A DNA stretch of 64,000 nt, taken from Eleusine coracana subsp. coracana (taxonomy: Eukaryota > Streptophyta > Magnoliopsida > Poales > Poaceae). The stretch is from contig CM064433.1 of the NCBI GenBank assembly GCA_032690845.1, positions 41,104,658 to 41,168,657 of the forward strand. The letters are read 5' to 3'. Positions 44,677 to 55,920 of the stretch are shown here, in pieces (positions within the stretch are counted from its first letter, which is position 1; each line of letters opens with the position of its first letter). The notes below the pieces were generated by a model. It had not been told where the DNA came from. It made no database searches and was given only the letters and a program-made list of their open reading frames with translations. A program made the translations under genes and the position numbers.

Positions 44677-45966
44677 CGCTACCATAAAACGGGCCTATAG
44701 CAGCGTAGTAAAAAACACCGTAGTAGCGATTTATTTACAAACCATCGCTACAGATGAAAACATATTTTTAGCATAGTAAAAATTTAATTTTAAACGCGGT
44801 TTATAATATGAACCGCTGCTAAAAGCAGATTCGATTTTTAACAGTGGACAAAAATGTAAGTCGTTGCTAAAAATTGGTTTTTAGCGATAGCTGACAATTT
44901 GAACCATCGCTAAAACTAGCATGCCATGTCACCGACTGTGGCTCCCTCCCTCGGCCAATCAGAGCCTTGCACTAGGATTTTGTGCTTTCTCTCTTTAACC
45001 TCCCTCAAGCCTGCTCATTTAACTCCCACTCCCTCACTCTCTCTCACTCACCCACTCTCTCTCTCTCTCTCTCTCTCAGCAAGTTGTGTCTGACGGCAGG
45101 CGGAGGCCTACCAACGCGAGCGAGCTCGTTGTCATTGGATGCTAGCGCCGGGCGGAGGCCGGCGCATAGACCATGGCGCAGGCGGCCGACTTCACAGCGG
45201 GCCGAGCACCGAGGCGGCGGGTCAGTCACGAAGGGGAGCGGTCGGCCCCACGGTTGAGCGCGGTGGCCTCATGGGCGACCGAGGTGGGTGGCGGGTAGCC
45301 GGCTACACGGTGGAGCAAGGCCCGTAGCGGATCCAGCCTGGTTGTGGCCAGATCAGGCTATGGCATGGGTGGCCGACGGTGGCGCTCCCCTCCTGTCCCA
45401 TTCTCTTTTTCGTTGGAGGTGGGCCGGTGAGGGCGTCGGCATCGACGCCTATCCCGGCGCGGATCGGACCGGGCCACGGGTTGGCCCGGCCTCGCGGACA
45501 GGGCGTGGGTTCTTTTTTAAAAAAACTTTTTTAACTTCATAGCGGCGGGTGCTACAATGAAAATTTCAGCGGCGGGGTGTATGTCCTAGGGAGGAACGAC
45601 CATAACATATCTCTATTATTAGCTACTATGTGTTATGGGCAGGTCTTTGGGCCCTGGGACTGTAGCGACCCATGGTACTGTAGCATCACGGTTACTGTAG
45701 CATCACCCTTACTTAGCTGTCAAGTTAGGTCAGTTAGAATTAGGGCCGACTCTACCTCTATATAAAGGGAGGCACGATAATCATTTGGAACCAACAAATC
45801 AATCAATAAAGAACAATTCTCCCAATCCTCCAATGTCTCTCAAGCTCTAGGCAAAGCATAAGGCCTAATTATCCTGTCCCATTACACTATGGCACTGCAG
45901 CGGGTTGACCGGTCCGCTGCTACAGTTTATTTTGACCCGTTCCTATAGTTCTTTTTTCTGGTAGTG
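44677..45966. mobile_element. non-autonomous CACTA element
   Basis: The left end CGCTACCATAAAACGGGCCTATAG pairs with the inverted right end CACTACCAGAAAAAAGAACTATAG. The left CACTA has one substitution. Subterminal repeats are of the AGCGRTAGT and CCGCTGCTA type. The flanking triplets (CTG, TTT) do not match. The interior (45080-45540) is GC-rich with a CT microsatellite at about 45051-45078. ORFs in it occur in several frames and no domain is recognised. Confidence 0.75.
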
Positions 45967-46105
45967 TTTCCTACCTCTGCGTGTCGGCACACAGTATTTG
46001 CCATTGTTTTCTGTTTTACATTGCTTACAGTTGCTGCTGTTGTCCTCCAAGTCTTGGCTCTGGCTGTCAACGAATGCCACTCTGGATATTTGCAAACACC
46101 GAGTC
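45967..46105. other. no gene recognised
   Basis: Short spacer between the CACTA and an LTR-like segment. Confidence 0.3.
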
Positions 46106-46109
46106 TTGA

Positions 46110-46400
46110 CTGTTAGAGATAAGAATAGTTAAGGTTACGTGAGTCTCGAGATGTTTGTAACAGATCGACTTTGTAGTAGATAAACATAGTTGGTTCCTAG
46201 TTTGTATAACACCAGCGACTTGGCTCGTCCCTAATTTGAATAGCTTTCTTTCTAGATAAAGTCTAGTTGGTTTATGTTGTAATCTTCTCTATCTGTCACA
46301 TCACGGCTGGAGTTGTTCCAGGCCTATATATACATGTAACCGCGGCCCCTCCGTGGTAGAACGCTTTGCCATCTTTTACATTGACATCTGTAAATGCCTC
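46110..46400 (+). mobile_element. copia LTR-like fragment containing an F-box gene relic
   Basis: It starts TGTTAGAGATAAGAATAG and has 'ggcctatatatacatgtaacc', as in many copia LTRs. At 46212-46232 it contains GCGACTTGGCTCGTCCCTA, identical to the end of the penultimate exon of copy E (TWLVP codons), followed about 30 bp later by 'ctagataaag', like the next exon start. The right end of the LTR could not be fixed. Confidence 0.4.
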
Positions 46401-46554
46401 GCTCAAGATTGCAATTTATATCACAAAGATGGCTTAAAAGTTGTTCGTTCAAGACCAAACTTGATCAGAACATCAGATACTTCGTTGAACTCTTCAAAGC
46501 CAATCAAATTTGAACAGCCACCCTTAACCATCTATTATATATATATTTGAGCAA

Positions 46555-46870
46555 CAAAAGGAGCCATCACGTTCGCTCTCAAAGCCTAGGACTTTCCACG
46601 TTAATCAGAGAAAAAAGAAAAAAAATTACCCACCACTGCCATTGCAAAAATATGACTCCAAAATACCCCTATTCCTCTTAATTAATTACCCATCATTGCC
46701 ATTTTCTTTTTTGCAATTGACGTATACCTCTATTCCTCTTAATTAATTACCCCATTGCCAATTTTGTTTTGCAATTGACGTGAGAGGATTAACACGAGAG
46801 AGAGAGAGAGAGAGAGAGAAGGAAAAAGAAAGAAGTACCCACCATTTTTATTAAAAAAATTAGATCATTC
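46555..46870. repeat. inverted partner of the repeat at 2945-3525
   Basis: Contains the reverse complement of the 3430-3480 segment, then two ATTACCCACC-type units, a GA microsatellite (46798-46820) and 'gtacccaccatt'. This is the opposite orientation of the left-end tandem repeat family. Confidence 0.5.
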
Positions 46871-49292
46871 TTTCCATTTCTTTTCGCTAACAATACATAG
46901 CCGTTTCCCGTATGAGTACATGTTGTGAGCTACTGTTTGAAAGTACTACATTGAAATAACTGGCACCACCATTTGCGATGGAAAATCTTAGTTTGAGGTG
47001 CTATCGACGTCCAGACCTCATTGGTGTGGGACACAAAGATGTGAAATCACGCAAATGCATATCTAAATCATTCGGTTTCTCATGTGGACAGCGATGAGCT
47101 GTCATAGTGTCCTGATATTGATTGCCCACATGATATTACCATCGAAATCATACTGTGAAGCACAACGACGTTAATAGCTATGCATTTGACAATGAAGCAT
47201 GTGGGCGGGGTCGTGCTGATGAACGTATTTGCTCGATTGCTATCAACCATCATCTAGTAATAAATTTGTAAGCTTCAGATGTCAAAATCAATCCTCCATT
47301 TGTTCCACATTTTGTCACATCAATGAATCCATTTGCCTGAACATGCAATCTTGCGTCCAGGGAGTGTCGAAGCAACTATATTGATAAAGATGACTTTGGT
47401 TAGCAATCATCGTCTTCATGCATTGCGAGATGTACTCATGTTGTTCCATACTTCGGCCTTAGCTGAGAAGGGATAGAAACAACATATCCATTCCTTCTAT
47501 TATTTTGTTCTGAAGGGATATGAGATCGATTATAAAATTAAAGGGCATAGTCAAAGACAGGAAGAACTTGAATTTTATTGAACAATGATAGAAGTCGAAA
47601 TGACATAATTATATATCATCACAAATAAGATACTTTACCTTGACCATATATCTTATTAATAAATACATGCTCTGGCATCATGTTGACAAAAAACAACACA
47701 TTGATCATATATCCTTGGAGTTTGAATATATAGTTATTAAGATAACATATTGTGGTTGTTCACACGTGGAATAGCCAATGTACTTGATAGATGTTGTATT
47801 GCTGATGACCAGACTCAACAACAATGCAATGGATGGAGAACTGCTAGAGTTACCAAACAAAGATACAAAAAAAAAAGGCTTACCAAAAAGAGTTACCAAA
47901 TATGAGATGAAAGGAAGTGGCAATCACTATGACAAGATTGTAGCAGACTTACCAATGATTGAATTAGATTTTGGATGACATTACAAGGAGTATAAACTCA
48001 CATCCTTTGGAAATAGTTTAATAAATTAGTATAAAACTCTTTTTGCAGTAGTCCTAAATCTTATTCTTACACCTCAACCAAAGTATATGTACCAGACCAT
48101 TCATTTATATTTTAGACACACTTTCCCCAGTATGAAAATTTACATGTTCAGTTGGTGGACGTGCATGCCTCTTGCTAGAGTATATGTACCAGAATATGTA
48201 TGTATCAATCAAGAGAGAATTATTCTGGCCGGAACTGAAACCTATAGAGTCTTTGATCATTTATACATCATCGTATCGAATATTGGATCAACTTTAAGCC
48301 ACACATGTATTGTCCAGTAATTGTACCATCACAATTATAGTGAATTCCATGCGACATATTTGATATATGTTAATATGACAATGTCACGACATATAACTTG
48401 GCATGTATTTTCTATTTCTACATGTATAAATCATGAAAAACGTTGTCATCTAAGTACGTTCACCTTGGCATGTCATCCTGCCGCCTTTGTTATTGACTCA
48501 TGCAAAGATAACAAAAAATTGTCATGTGTATTCACCTTGCCACATGATTGTCATATTTATTTTTGTCAAATGAATTATCCATTTAACAAGATAAAAATTA
48601 TGCATATGATTCCATTGTTACGTTATCTATCACATTAACTGAATTATAGAAAATTGACGGATGAGCTATTATTACATAATAGGATGCAAGAGTTTGTTGT
48701 GACCCTTAAGATTTATTAAGTGATGGTCTATAATTATTTGGGATTATAGTGAAAAAACACTTATAAGTGAGGGTGTCTAAAGATAATGATAGTTAGCTTG
48801 GTAACAATCTAGAAGCCTATGATAAGATATTTTATAAAGAAGAACAGCGTGGGGACAAATACAAATTGGATTACCTTGTTGACGATGTATTGGAATAGCT
48901 TATCATGTCCGGATGTAAAGTACTGAACAATAGCTTGCATGTCGTGATTTTTGTTATCCCATTAGGATGTGCATCTCTATAAAATGTACTCCCTCCTTTT
49001 GGAAATTCATGTCATTTCTGACATAAACTTTGCACTGGCTGTAAATCTATTGGTCTTGTTGGAACGACATCATTGTTTGAACAGAGGAGTAACTTTTAGG
49101 TAGTAAAAGTAAAACTGAAACATACTGGCTGAATTAATTTGTCGTACTCAGGGCCTGTTCTGATGGATTTGCTTTCATGGTCAAACTAGCAAAAATCTCG
49201 CTGCCTAGTCAGGCCGCATCAAAACGTGCCCTCAAATACTGACTTATCGCTGCCTAGGGCACTAAAATATTTCTGTAAATATAATGATTCTT
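46871..49292. other. AT-rich region, no gene recognised
   Basis: ORFs of 60 to 105 codons (for example 47778-47978, 48087-48320 and 48321-48638, all +) have no recognisable domain. It could be decayed transposon DNA. Confidence 0.3.
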
Positions 49293-49578
49293 CACTACTG
49301 CAGTACTCGTTTCCAGCAACGGGCCTTAAGTGGCCTTAGTAGTGGACTTTCTGTAACCGAAGGTAGTGACGGATGGGAAGCGACCTTATTGGCGGAATTT
49401 CTATTGTTGTTTAGGTATAAAATTAGTGATGGGCCAAACATCCTTCGCAAATTACGTTCTATTTACAATAAAAATAACCAGAGTTAGTGATGAGCTGCGA
49501 CTGTTACTACCACTAGCTCTAGACCCGCAAATAAGGTGGACCTCACAAAACCCTAACCCTAGGCATTGGCGGTGATGG

Positions 49579-50069
49579 TCACACCAGAATCCTCTCCGCC
49601 ACTGCTGCTGTCTTCGAGGCTGATGCCGTGGCCTCCTCTGCTATCTCTGCGGCCTTAACCACAACCTTGGCGATCTGGAAGGTGAGCTTGAGGGCCATCG
49701 CACCTAAGGACTCGAGCACCTCCACCGCAACAGCTGCCCCCTTGGCCACCATGGTTGCCATGACCGTCAGCATACCATCTGCCACCGCCGGTGCGGCGCT
49801 TGTCAAATTTGTCCACTGACGCCGCCTTAAGCTTCTTTGCACAAGTGAAAACTAGTACATGCGCCCCACAAAGGCGCAGGCCAATAACTGGCGCATACGC
49901 CCCACAAACGACGGTTGCGGCAGAAGGATGCCATCGTCGGCTGTGGCCGAAGAGGAAGAAATGGCAGTGAAAGGGGACCGGATAGGATTGCACTCCTCCC
50001 GCACCCTTGTTTATAGGCAGGGTCATTACTTAGTAGCGGGCAATAGTTGTGGACTGCCAAAAGTTGCAC
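49579..50069 (-). CDS. transposon-borne alanine-rich protein, unknown function
   Basis: Minus-strand ORF 49579-49842 (87 codons) is rich in Ala, Val and Glu: PAVADGMLTVMATMVAKGAA and FQIAKVVVKAAEIAEEATAS, likely a single long helix. An upstream short frame (to 49827, starting MASFCRNRR) follows the TATA box. The layout parallels the ORFs of 28436-29494, though sequence identity is low by eye. It is not a recognised transposase. Confidence 0.35.
50008..50016 (-). promoter_or_regulatory. TATA box inside a CACTA element
   Basis: CTATAAACA on the minus strand, equivalent to TATATAAG at 28653-28660. Confidence 0.5.
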
Positions 50070-50215
50070 CGCCTCATTTAGTGGTGGACAAAGATTTACT
50101 CGTCATCGAAGTTACATGACTTAGTGATGGTAAGGCCTCCCGGGCCCATTTCAGTAAATGCGCGTTACTAAGCTCTATAGGGCTTTTGTCACTACAAATT
50201 ATTTTTGTAGTAGTG

Positions 50216-50684
50216 TTTGTAGCCTTTTATTTTACCAATTAAACCAAATGTATCACCACTGAATTGATTAACAAAATCTTAATTTGCAAGCAGCTACAAC
50301 AATTTTTATCTTTGTTCTGCATTTGAAAAATATGATGCAATTGCGAAAAGTGCCCAGGGAGTCAAACCTTTCCTGGACTGTGACGTAGTGGCCGTTCCAT
50401 TGGCTGTTCCTTGTTGGGAATGGGCCCATAGATGTGGACATATGAGATGGTCGTGTCCCATTTTCTCTACATGTTTAGGCACAACTAGTGCAGCAGTCCC
50501 TACCTTCGAGACCTCGACCTCAGAGTTCCCCATCACCTCTTCCATGGGAGCAAAATTGAACGGGCAGGGGGAGCAATCAATACATGACAATGACCAATGA
50601 TAGAATCCTATAGAGACAAGGTAACTAATTAGAAAATATCTTGTTATACTATTTCAAACCTTCCTAAAGTAGAATATAAAGCCC
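50216..50684. other. unassigned; possible minus-strand exon
   Basis: A 94-codon minus-strand ORF (50306-50590) includes NSEVEVSKVGTAALVVPKHV and reads like protein, but no family is recognised and no partner exon was found. Confidence 0.3.
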
Positions 50685-51878
50685 CATTACCGGAAATCGG
50701 CTATTTGCCGAGTGTCCGAGTATTTGCCAAGTGTATTTTCTCGGGCACTCGACAAAGATATGTTTGCCGAATGTTAAAATAAAAACACTCGGCAAATATA
50801 AACACTCGACAAAAACTTACTTTGCCGAGTGTCACAAGAAAAACACTTGACAAACTTGATTCTTTATCGAGCGTTTTCCTCTTGACACTCAACAAAAACT
50901 TTGTTTGCTGAGTGTTTTTATTTTGACATTAGGCAAAGATAAATTCAAATTCTATTTTCAAACTGTAAATTAATTCAAATAAAAAAATTTTGAACTAAAA
51001 AGTTGTTGAACTTCTAAAGATATATAACTTTTATTGTGATCATTAGTGCATTACTCAAATTGATATACAACATGGTTCACAAAATCCATATGTTTCATAT
51101 AGTTTCATGAAACTATAAGTGACACGTATATGATTTGTGAACAATATTATATCTATATTGGATGAAGAAATAACCAAAATAAAAGTGTAGATCATACAAA
51201 GTTATATAACTTTGTAGTTCAACACCTTTTAATTTGAATCAATCTTGTCATCCGAAAATAAATTTGAATTTTTCAGACAATGTCTTTGCTGAGTGTCTCT
51301 TTTCTGGTACTCAGCAAATAAGGTCTTTGCCAAGTGTATTATTTTTTACACTTGGCAAAGATGTCTTTGTTGAGTGCCTAAGAAAAAACACTCGGCAAAG
51401 TGGTATAGTATAAGAAGAGTGAAAACGGACTCTAGACTCAACTGAAATTGTGGTGCAGTGGTAAGGCAGTACAGGCACGAAGGAGAGGTCCCAGGTTTGA
51501 ATTCCGCTCAACGCACCTTAATGATTTATATTAAGGTAGTACAGGCACGAAAAATTATGGTGCAGTGGTAAGGCAGTACAGGCACGAAAAATGCCATGAC
51601 TTGCTGGGGTTCCTGAGAGCAAATAATTTTTTTTGCTATTTTATTGGTTTTTTTAATGATTTATATTTTGCCGAATGTTAGCTTTACCAAGTGTATTTTA
51701 ACACTTGGGAAAGCCTTTGCCGAGTGCGAGATGGAAAACACTCGGCAAAGAGCGCTTTGCAAGTAAATTCGTGCCGAGTGCTCTTTGCCGAGTGTTACAC
51801 TCCAAAGGCTTTACTGTGTGTATTTAAGCCTTCACGGAGTGTTTTAGACACTCGGCAAAGAAGGGATTTCCGGTAGTA
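50685..51878. mobile_element. non-autonomous CACTA with GCCGAGTGT subterminal repeats
   Basis: Ends CATTACCGGAAATCGG and, inverted, TACTACCGGAAATCCC, each one base from CACTACCGG. Both subterminal regions carry many copies of GCCGAGTGT and its complement ACACTCGGC. The flanks CCC and CTA do not match. The interior has a tRNA-like segment (51450-51520). No transposase. Confidence 0.85.
51450..51520 (+). other. tRNA-derived (SINE-like) segment inside a CACTA
   Basis: TGGTGCAGTGG fits the pol III A box and GGTTTGAATTCC the B box, with A-to-B spacing near that of a tRNA. GGTGC at the start can pair with GCACC at the end. No anticodon arm of a real tRNA is formed. A diverged copy lies at the same relative place in the element at 53823-55046. 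Confidence 0.6.
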
Positions 51879-52039
51879 CTATACTGCCACCAATAATTAC
51901 GAACAAATCATTTGTGCTGTGATATTCCTTTTTTTTTTGGTAGAGCAGCGTGGTAGTGATAGTTGAATCTCTATTTTTTGTGGTAATAAATATTTCCTGG
52001 GTTGGTTTATTATTAGTGGGGCGGCCACAGCTTCAGTTT
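51879..52039. other. no gene recognised
   Basis: T-rich spacer. Confidence 0.3.
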
Positions 52040-52345
52040 TTTTTTTCAGAACTGTTTGGTGACTAATGATTGTACCTAGCTCATCCATAGGCCATTGGGG
52101 TTGCAATAATGAGGAGGTACCGAACCTGAAAATGATGCGGGTCACATATAGAATCAAATTTGTCCAGAAGCTTCTATAGTTGTCTGCCTGCAGTGCACAT
52201 GAGCACACGAATTATGACACGTGAGAGAGGATGCCGTCACCGCCGGCGGGAATGTCCGGTGGCTTGCAGAGGTTGCCATACATTAGGTCTGCCTCTGACT
52301 CCATAACCATCACATTCTGGATTATACATGGCATCTTGATGTGGA
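52040..52345 (-). other. possible minus-strand exons near F-box copy F
   Basis: The minus strand reads MVMESEADLMYGNLCKPPDI to GILSH, followed by GT. After an acceptor-like 'atgtgcactgcag' comes ADNYRSFWTNLILYVTRIIF, which ends at 'cag|gttcgg'. The two could be exons of one gene. It lies left of an F-box copy, as does the divergent minus-strand gene, but no sequence match to it is evident. Confidence 0.3.
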
Positions 52346-52611
52346 CATTATGTCTGCTCCTTAGCGAGACCAAAAAAACGCTTGCCCGCATGCTACATCA
52401 GGTCATGGTTGCTTGGTCTTATGGTCTATCTGTACAAAACTACTAATAATCACATACGTCTGTATCAGCTTGGCTACAGTATTGTTTCTACAGATACGGC
52501 ATCATATCCCAGCAGTTACAATAAAATTAACTTGAAAATGTTCATGATTTCAGGGTAAAATCAACGTTCAATCACTAAAATGTCAGGTCTTTTTTTTTTG
52601 TTGAGAATACT

Positions 52612-53180
52612 AGGTCTGCGTTGTTCATGATCGTTGCAATCGAAAATGCGGGACATCATAACATAGGAATCTGATAACATTAGGATTTGGAAATAACACA
52701 GAGACCCCTGTTCGACTTCAATTCCAACACACATTCTCTTCCCTAAAAAACAAATTGATCTATTGGAATGTTTTTTCTCCACATGATTACGTTTGAAGAC
52801 TCTACTAAATGGTTAGTGCAGTAAATGTTTTTTTTTGGGAAATCTCTGGACTCAGAAACATTACTTCACTGAACTGAATAATTGCGAGTTATATAGTTCA
52901 CCACCGTTAAGATGATGTAATCCCCCCAAATAAAAAGAACAGGAAGATGGTGTTAGTGGTCTACTCCATAATTCAATTAGTAATAATCACATATATATAC
53001 GTGTTCATGATCGTTGCAATCCGCAAATGAAGAACATCATAACATAGAGGTCCAAAGATATTAGGATTTGGAAATAACGCACAGACGCCAATTCGACTCG
53101 GATCCTCACAAACATGATCTCTTTCCTAAAAAACAAACTGATTTTTGGAAAAATTGTTTTTTCCACATGCATTCCTATTC
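52612..53180. repeat. tandem duplication, period about 390 bp, in the upstream block of copy F
   Basis: The segment at 52612-52795 recurs at 53002-53180. Shared phrases are 'gttcatgatcgttgcaatc', 'acatcataacata', 'attaggatttggaaataac' and 'cctaaaaaacaaa'. Between them is sequence resembling the upstream block ('ctactaaatggttagtgcag', 'agaaacattactt'). Confidence 0.8.
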
Positions 53181-53259
53181 GTGCTACTTGTATAGTCCCG
53201 TACACGTCCCAATCACTCAAACAATCCATCCCATCGTTTACACATCGTCGGAACAAATC

Positions 53260-53822
53260 ATGGCGTGAGAAGTGGAACCACCGCCACGATGGTCGATGGA
53301 CCTTCAGCCGGAGGTTGCAGCAGCAATCCTCCGCCACCTCCCTTCACACGCCGATCGCGTCCGCTTCGCTGCTGTTTGCAATCTGTGGTGAACCATGGCA
53401 AAGTGGCAGCACACGCCGCCGCTGCCGTGGCTCGCCCTGCCAGACGTCACGATTCTTCAGCTTCCCGGCCACCGGCACCTTCCAATTCTCTGGCGCGGGA
53501 CGCTACCATGGTTCATGCGATGACTGGCTCCTCCTGGACCACGACAACGACGGGTACCTGCTAGTCAATCCGTTTTCCGGCGACACCGTGCGGCTCCCTA
53601 GCCTCAATTCTGTCCGTTATGCCTTCAACGACAGCATGGTGCTCACTTGGTCAGGCTTTATTACCATGGAGGACGAATAATATTCCCCCTCAAAGATGAA
53701 CGTGCAGAACATGGTCATGTGTGTCCGGGCCATGTCGTTGCCGCCATCGTGGGAGACGGCCGGCTTGGGAAAATCGCTGTGTGCTGCACCGGCTTAGATT
53801 TCTGGCTGATCAATACACACGA
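53260..53822 (+). pseudogene. F-box/DUF295 copy F, N-terminal part
   Basis: The ATG at 53260 is followed at codon 3 by TGA, then EVEPPPRWSMDLQPEVAAAI and LRHLPSHADRVRFAAVCNLW, a well-kept F-box, then a second TGA. After a one-base shift the DUF295 part reads FFSFPATGTFQFSGAGRYHG, CDDWLLLDHDNDGYLLVNPF, SGDTVRLPSLNSVRYAFNDS and MVLTWSGFITMEDE with TAA. A further two-base insertion precedes CPGHVVAAIVGDGRLGKIAV and FWLINTH, where the CACTA starts. Non-functional. Confidence 0.9.
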
Positions 53823-55046
53823 TACTACCAGAAATCGGTTGTTTTCCGAGTGTCCAATGGTTTGTCGAGTGCATACTATCGGGTACTCGGCAAAATGGCT
53901 CTTTGTCGAGTGTAAAAAAAATACACTCGGCAGCCCCTTCGCTGAGTGTATTTTTGGCTGACACTCGGCAAAGGGAGGTCTTTACCGAGTGTTTTTTGGT
54001 GACACTCGACAAAGGGAGGTCTTTGCTGAGTGTATTCCTCATGCACTCGACAAAGACTATTTCTTAATTATTTTGATTTTTTTAAACTAAACTATATGTC
54101 AAATTTTGAACTCAAACTTGGCATGTCACTGTTTAATGATAATTTCAGCCCATTTATACTTTTGTTTCCTTTTTTATGATTTTACAAAAAATATGTTTTG
54201 AAATGAGACTATATGGCTACTATGTTATGGAAACATATAGCCATAGTCTATGAGTAATGAACTAAAACAAGAGTAAGTTCTTTTTAAGTTTTAACCAAAA
54301 ATTATACTCACACGTGTGTATGATTTCTACATACACACTTATTTGCACCGCAAAAATCATTAAGGTTGTTAAAATAAAATCAATTAAGAAAATGTAAAAA
54401 GTGACATGACTATATTAATTCAAATTAGAAATAATTTATAATCATAAAAATAGAACAAAGTGAGAGAGTGTATTTTTCTAAGATTATACAAAAAAGAATC
54501 AGTTCATTTGGACCACGAATGGGGAACATATACATGTTTGAATTCCTAAATATGAATCAAAGAGTGTTTGTCGAGTGTATTATATTTTGCACTCGGCAAA
54601 GGGAGGTCTATGCCGAGTGTATTATATTTTGCACTCGGTAACACACGGTCTTTAACGAATGCCTGATAAAATATACTCGACAAAAAGGTAAAATATAAAA
54701 AGGGTAAAAATAGGGTGTAGTGACAAACGAATGTGTGGTGCAGTGGTAGGGGAGTATATGCGCGAAGGGAGGTTGCGGGTTCAAATCTTGGTGGGCGCAC
54801 TTAGCCGCGTAGCGCACGAAAAAAATGCCACGACTTGCAACGGGCGAGCGGGGTTCCTAGGCGTGATAAAAAAAATTTGCTATTTTATTTGTCTTTTTTG
54901 TGATTTAGATTTTATCAAGTGCAAGGCTTTGCCGATGACATTTTTGCCATATGAGCGATGCCGTGTGCAGCCCACAACAAACTCTTTTCCGTGGGTATTT
55001 CAGGCTTTGCCCAACGCACACGGCAAATGCCCTGCTTCCTGTGGTG
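53823..55046. mobile_element. CACTA element inserted in F-box copy F (1224 bp)
   Basis: Left end TACTACCAGAAATCGG, right end inverted CACCACAGGAAGCAGG. Target-site duplication CGA at 53820-53822 and 55047-55049. Taking it out joins INTHD to QWRGLRDIAF without changing frame. The left half carries GCCGAGTGT repeats, the right end GCCGTGTGC-type repeats. The middle has the tRNA-like segment (54733-54800) seen also at 51450. Confidence 0.92.
54733..54800 (+). other. tRNA-derived (SINE-like) segment inside a CACTA
   Basis: TGGTGCAGTGG (A box) and GGTTCAAATCT (B box), at the same spacing as in 51450-51520. A phrase 'gccacgacttgc' and then a T-rich tail follow in both. Confidence 0.6.
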
Positions 55047-55554
55047 CGACCAATGGAGGGGGCTCAGAGACATTGCATTCTATGATGGCAAGTTGTACGC
55101 GGTTGACGACAACAGTGACTTGTTTGAGACGGAGAATGATGAGGATAAGCCTGTCGGCGAACCCAAGGTGGTCTTGACCATGCGAGTCATCTAGGGCTCC
55201 CTCACCGGCTCGTCAAGCGATGGTGAGGATCCGGAGATGCTGTACTTGCTCATGTTTGGTGGAAAGATGCTGATGGTCCGCAGGGTGCTCAAGGAGGATG
55301 CCAGGGTCGTGTTCACTGTTTTCAAGGCCGATCTGCCCTTGTTACGGTGGTTGGAGGTCGGCAACATCGGCTGCTTGTTTGACATGGTACTCTTTGTCGG
55401 TCGATGGAACTCCTTCGCTCGGTGTGTGTCGGGATACAATCTGGCAGGGAACCGGATTTACTTCTTGGATGATGACACGTTCTGCCGTGGCAGCTCTCCC
55501 GGCATATTTGGTGCCTACCACATATATCCGCTAAGATCTTCACTTCAAGTATAA
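55047..55554 (+). pseudogene. F-box/DUF295 copy F, C-terminal part
   Basis: Continues DQWRGLRDIAFYDGKLYAVD, DNSDLFETENDEDKPVGEPK, MRVI then TAG where other copies have Trp, then MLYLLMFGGKMLMVRRVLKE, VFTVFKADLPLLRWLEVGNI, VLFVGRWNSFARCVSGYNLA, GNRIYFLDDDTFC and GAYHIYPLRSSLQV with TAA. The last 25 or so residues and the final exon seen in E and G are replaced by the 3' block at 55540. This copy diverges more from E and G than they do from each other. Confidence 0.9.
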
Positions 55555-55920
55555 ACCACTCACAATTCGTATCCGCCAATATCTTCACTTCAATTAGCTT
55601 GCACGCAAGCAATGCTGTGTTAGTTGCCTTTTCCTTTCGCAGGAAGAGAGGTCCTACTTGTCGTGGTACTTTCTTCACAAATACTCTCTGCAGTAAAAAG
55701 CACTTGTGTCAGTCTGGAAAAAGGAAAACCTGCTCTCATCCTACCAGCATTATGTCATCTATTTTTTTTTTGGTCCACAGATGATGAATGACAACGCCTG
55801 TACTATCTTGTCATGTGAATCATGACGCACTCACTCCATTCTGAAAATGATGTTGTTCCGATCAACAATTTTGACATATGGCCAGTACAAAATTACTGTC
55901 GGGAAAAACCTGTGGTGAAG
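55540..55920. repeat. 3' flanking block shared with 22000-22430
   Basis: Collinear with 22000-22430. It also contains a small internal repeat, with 'atcttcacttcaa' occurring twice within 55540-55600. Confidence 0.8.

Larger units (their letters stand above)
49293..50215 (-). mobile_element. non-autonomous CACTA, relative of 28436-29494 in opposite orientation
   Basis: It begins CACTACTGCAGTACTCG and ends TTTTTGTAGTAGTG. Flanking triplets CTT and TTT match at two of three bases. On the minus strand it has a TATA box (50008-50016) followed by a leader 'caatcctatcc' and a short ORF starting MASFCRNR, then an Ala-rich ORF. The same order occurs on the plus strand of 28436-29494, so the two are members of one family. 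Confidence 0.8.

Noticed and set aside
45139..45542. Arg/Gly-rich ORFs in the 44677 CACTA
   Set aside because: Same argument: low-complexity GC-rich interior without a domain.
46871..49292. Possible genes in the AT-rich stretch (ORFs of 60-105 codons)
   Set aside because: No domain, no conserved neighbours, and lengths expected by chance in AT-rich DNA.
51450..51520. A functional tRNA gene
   Set aside because: A and B boxes fit, but no proper anticodon arm or full acceptor stem forms. It is inside a transposon, and its sister copy has diverged.
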